Shown here: one piece after another, positions 62,754 through 64,000 of the stretch
How the letters are laid out: each line of letters opens with the position of its first letter
Numbering within the stretch: the stretch's first letter is position 1
DNA from: JANYCO01 sp031416415
GTDB taxonomy: Bacteria; Bacteroidota; Bacteroidia; Cytophagales; Cytophagaceae
Assembly (NCBI GenBank): GCA_031416415.1
Contig: JANOTP010000270.1
Location: 56,309-120,308, forward strand
Length of the DNA stretch: 64,000 nt
Direction of reading: 5' to 3'
Notes under the pieces: generated by a model
Databases searched by the model: none
What the model saw: the letters and a program-made list of their open reading frames with translations, nothing else
What the model was told of the DNA's origin: nothing
Made by a program: the position numbers and the translations under genes

Positions 62754-62761
62754 TAATTTTG
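62754..62761 (+). promoter_or_regulatory. Candidate -7 element for adk
   Basis: TAATTTTG matches TAnnTTTG and lies 22 bases before the adk ATG. The -33 box is not clear. Confidence 0.4.
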
Positions 62762-62783
62762 GTTTACTAACTTAATAAACCTT

Positions 62784-63362
62784 ATGTTAAACATTGTATT
62801 ATTTGGCCCTCCTGGTGCAGGAAAGGGTACACAAAGTGAAAAATTAATTGAAAAGTATAATCTAATGCATCTTTCTACAGGAGACCTACTGCGAGCAGAG
62901 AAGAAAGCTGGTAGTCCTTTAGGAAAAAAAGCTCAAGAGTATTCAGAGAAAGGCTTATTAGTACCAGATGAACTGGTAATTGATCTTATAGAAGATAAAA
63001 TTAAATCCAACAAACAAGTTAATGGATTTATTTTCGATGGATTTCCTCGCACTGTAGCTCAGGCTAATGCATTAGATAAAATGTTAAATGCATCGGCTAT
63101 ACCTGTTTCAGGTATGGTTGCTTTAGAAGTGAAAGAAGATGAGTTGTTTGTAAGATTATTGAAAAGAGGTGAAACTTCTGACAGACCTGATGACAAAGAT
63201 CCCAATATTATTAAACAAAGAATTAGTGTTTATAATAATGAAACCACACCTGTTGCAGGATTTTATACAGAGCAGAAAAAATATTATGGAGTTGATGGCA
63301 TGAAATCAATTGACGAAGTATTTATGATGATTTCAGGAATAGTGGATACATTAAAGAAATAA
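62784..63362 (+). CDS. adk: Adenylate kinase (short form)
   Basis: Adk interconverts AMP, ADP and ATP. The 192-residue product has the P-loop FGPPGAGKGTQ (about residues 5-15), HLSTGDLLR (about 29-37), DGFPRT (about 83-88) and a short lid (RLLKRGETSDRPDD, about 127-140) without the zinc cysteines. It is divergent from dnaK. Confidence 0.96.
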   Translation: MLNIVLFGPPGAGKGTQSEKLIEKYNLMHLSTGDLLRAEKKAGSPLGKKAQEYSEKGLLVPDELVIDLIEDKIKSNKQVNGFIFDGFPRTVAQANALDKMLNASAIPVSGMVALEVKEDELFVRLLKRGETSDRPDDKDPNIIKQRISVYNNETTPVAGFYTEQKKYYGVDGMKSIDEVFMMISGIVDTLKK

Positions 63363-63385
63363 ATTTATACAAGAATAAACTGTAG

Positions 63386-63415
63386 AAGGGGTTAAATGAC
63401 CCTTGCTTATTTTTT
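63386..63415 (+). terminator. Weak hairpin after adk
   Basis: AAGGG (63386-63390) pairs with CCCTT (63400-63404), followed by a T-rich stretch. The stem is short, so it is a weak call. Confidence 0.4.
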
Positions 63416-63428
63416 CAAAAACTGTACA

Positions 63429-64000
63429 ATGAAAATCGCAATACACGGTAGACCCATTAAAGACGAAGCCATTCCGTTTATTCAAGCAATGTTTGATCAT
63501 TTGAAAAAACATAAGCTAGAGATACAATTGCATCAGGCATTTAAAAATATTCTTGAGAAAAAAGAGATTCGAAATATTGATTATCCGACTTATACTAGTA
63601 AAGATGATTTGTTTGAAGCAGATTTTTTAATAAGTGCAGGTGGAGACGGTACCTTACTTGAAGCGATTACTTATGTCGGAGAAAAAGGCATTCCTATATT
63701 AGGAATCAATACAGGAAGGTTAGGCTTTTTGGCTACTACAGCCAGAGAGGAAATTGCTGAAGCCATAGATTGTCTTATTGCAGGGGAATACAGAGTAAAT
63801 GAACGTACGCTAATTAAACTTGTCAATGGAGAACAATTGTTTAATGGGATAAATTATGGATTAAATGAATTTGCCATTTTAAAACGTGACACATCATCTA
63901 TGATTGTGGTGCACACTTATGTAAATGGTGAATACCTTAACTCTTATTGGGCTGATGGATTGTTAGTTTCAACACCTACAGGATCTACTGGTTATTCACT
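63429..64000 (+). CDS. nadK: NAD kinase, N-terminal part cut by the window edge
   Basis: NAD kinase phosphorylates NAD+ to NADP+. The 190 residues in the window start MKIAIHGRPIKDEAIPF. They have the intact GGDG motif (SAGGDGTLLEA, about residues 76-86), NTGRLGFLAT (about 97-106), LNEFAI (about 144-149) and the STPTGSTGYS motif at the very end (about 180-189). Unlike the divergent copy at 11141-12130, all key residues are normal. It follows adk by 66 bases and runs off the right edge. Confidence 0.92.
   Translation, partial: MKIAIHGRPIKDEAIPFIQAMFDHLKKHKLEIQLHQAFKNILEKKEIRNIDYPTYTSKDDLFEADFLISAGGDGTLLEAITYVGEKGIPILGINTGRLGFLATTAREEIAEAIDCLIAGEYRVNERTLIKLVNGEQLFNGINYGLNEFAILKRDTSSMIVVHTYVNGEYLNSYWADGLLVSTPTGSTGYS

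Overview
The window comes from an AT-rich Bacteroidota genome, most likely a gliding, Cytophaga-like member of the Cytophagia. The clues are PorZ and C-terminal sorting domains of the type IX secretion system (T9SS), TAnnTTTG-type promoter elements, a fused alpha/beta branched-chain 2-oxoacid dehydrogenase E1, a YtxJ bacillithiol protein, phosphosulfolactate synthase (a possible entry to sulfonolipids), and genes without clear Shine-Dalgarno sites. This placement is inferred from gene content only.

Layout. 1-6.1 kb: the start of a minus-strand gene, porZ-recO (plus strand), then a minus-strand run kdsD-like / mannose-1-phosphate guanylyltransferase / secreted protein. 6.2-9.8 kb: recQ and purD, each ending in a strong hairpin terminator. 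9.8-12.1 kb: two GC-rich palindromes in an intergenic gap, then an SPFH protein paired with a divergent NAD-kinase-fold protein. 12.2-14.8 kb: tRNA-Ala(GGC) and a TviB/TviC-like nucleotide-sugar pair. 14.9-15.7 kb: a GxxExxY gene beside a 381-bp foldback element with 27-bp terminal inverted repeats, three 89-bp tandem units and converging G-run tracts. 15.8-29 kb: an ECF sigma factor, two predicted barrel-type proteins, an anti-sigma-like membrane protein and a 3388-residue secreted T9SS cargo protein. 29-35.5 kb (minus strand): pgl and ytxJ, a polybasic repeat protein with a small lipoprotein, fused E1 dehydrogenase, and a CPBP-family membrane protein. 35.6-38.8 kb: M16 peptidase / membrane protein / wax-synthase-like MBOAT / ispF. 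38.8-44.1 kb: DUF3817, PAP2, chrA, a DODA-type dioxygenase, a membrane glycosyltransferase and gcvH. 44.2-45.5 kb: a second ECF sigma factor with an RskA-type anti-sigma factor. 45.5-53.3 kb: an exopolysaccharide locus (GT4, deacetylase, methyltransferase, Wza-like export protein, Wzc-like BY-kinase, CpsB-type phosphatase, SDR epimerase). 53.3-64 kb: TPR protein, ComA, DedA, a dead RelE/ParE toxin remnant, aroE, uvrB, two exported proteins, dnaK, adk, and the start of nadK.

How the genes fit together. PorZ belongs to the machinery that exports proteins such as the giant cargo protein encoded 16 kb away. The sigma and anti-sigma genes near the giant gene could form a cell-surface signalling unit. 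The surface-glycan genes (nucleotide sugars at 12.5-14.8 kb, KdsD/ManC at 4-6 kb, exopolysaccharide locus at 45.5-53 kb) point to a heavily decorated envelope. Most of the rest is housekeeping. The least explained parts are the foldback/G-run element next to the GxxExxY gene, the GACTCTG-type palindromes at 9.8-10.04 kb, the family of short ACTAATGACT-like inverted repeats in intergenic gaps, and the polybasic repeat protein with its lipoprotein partner.
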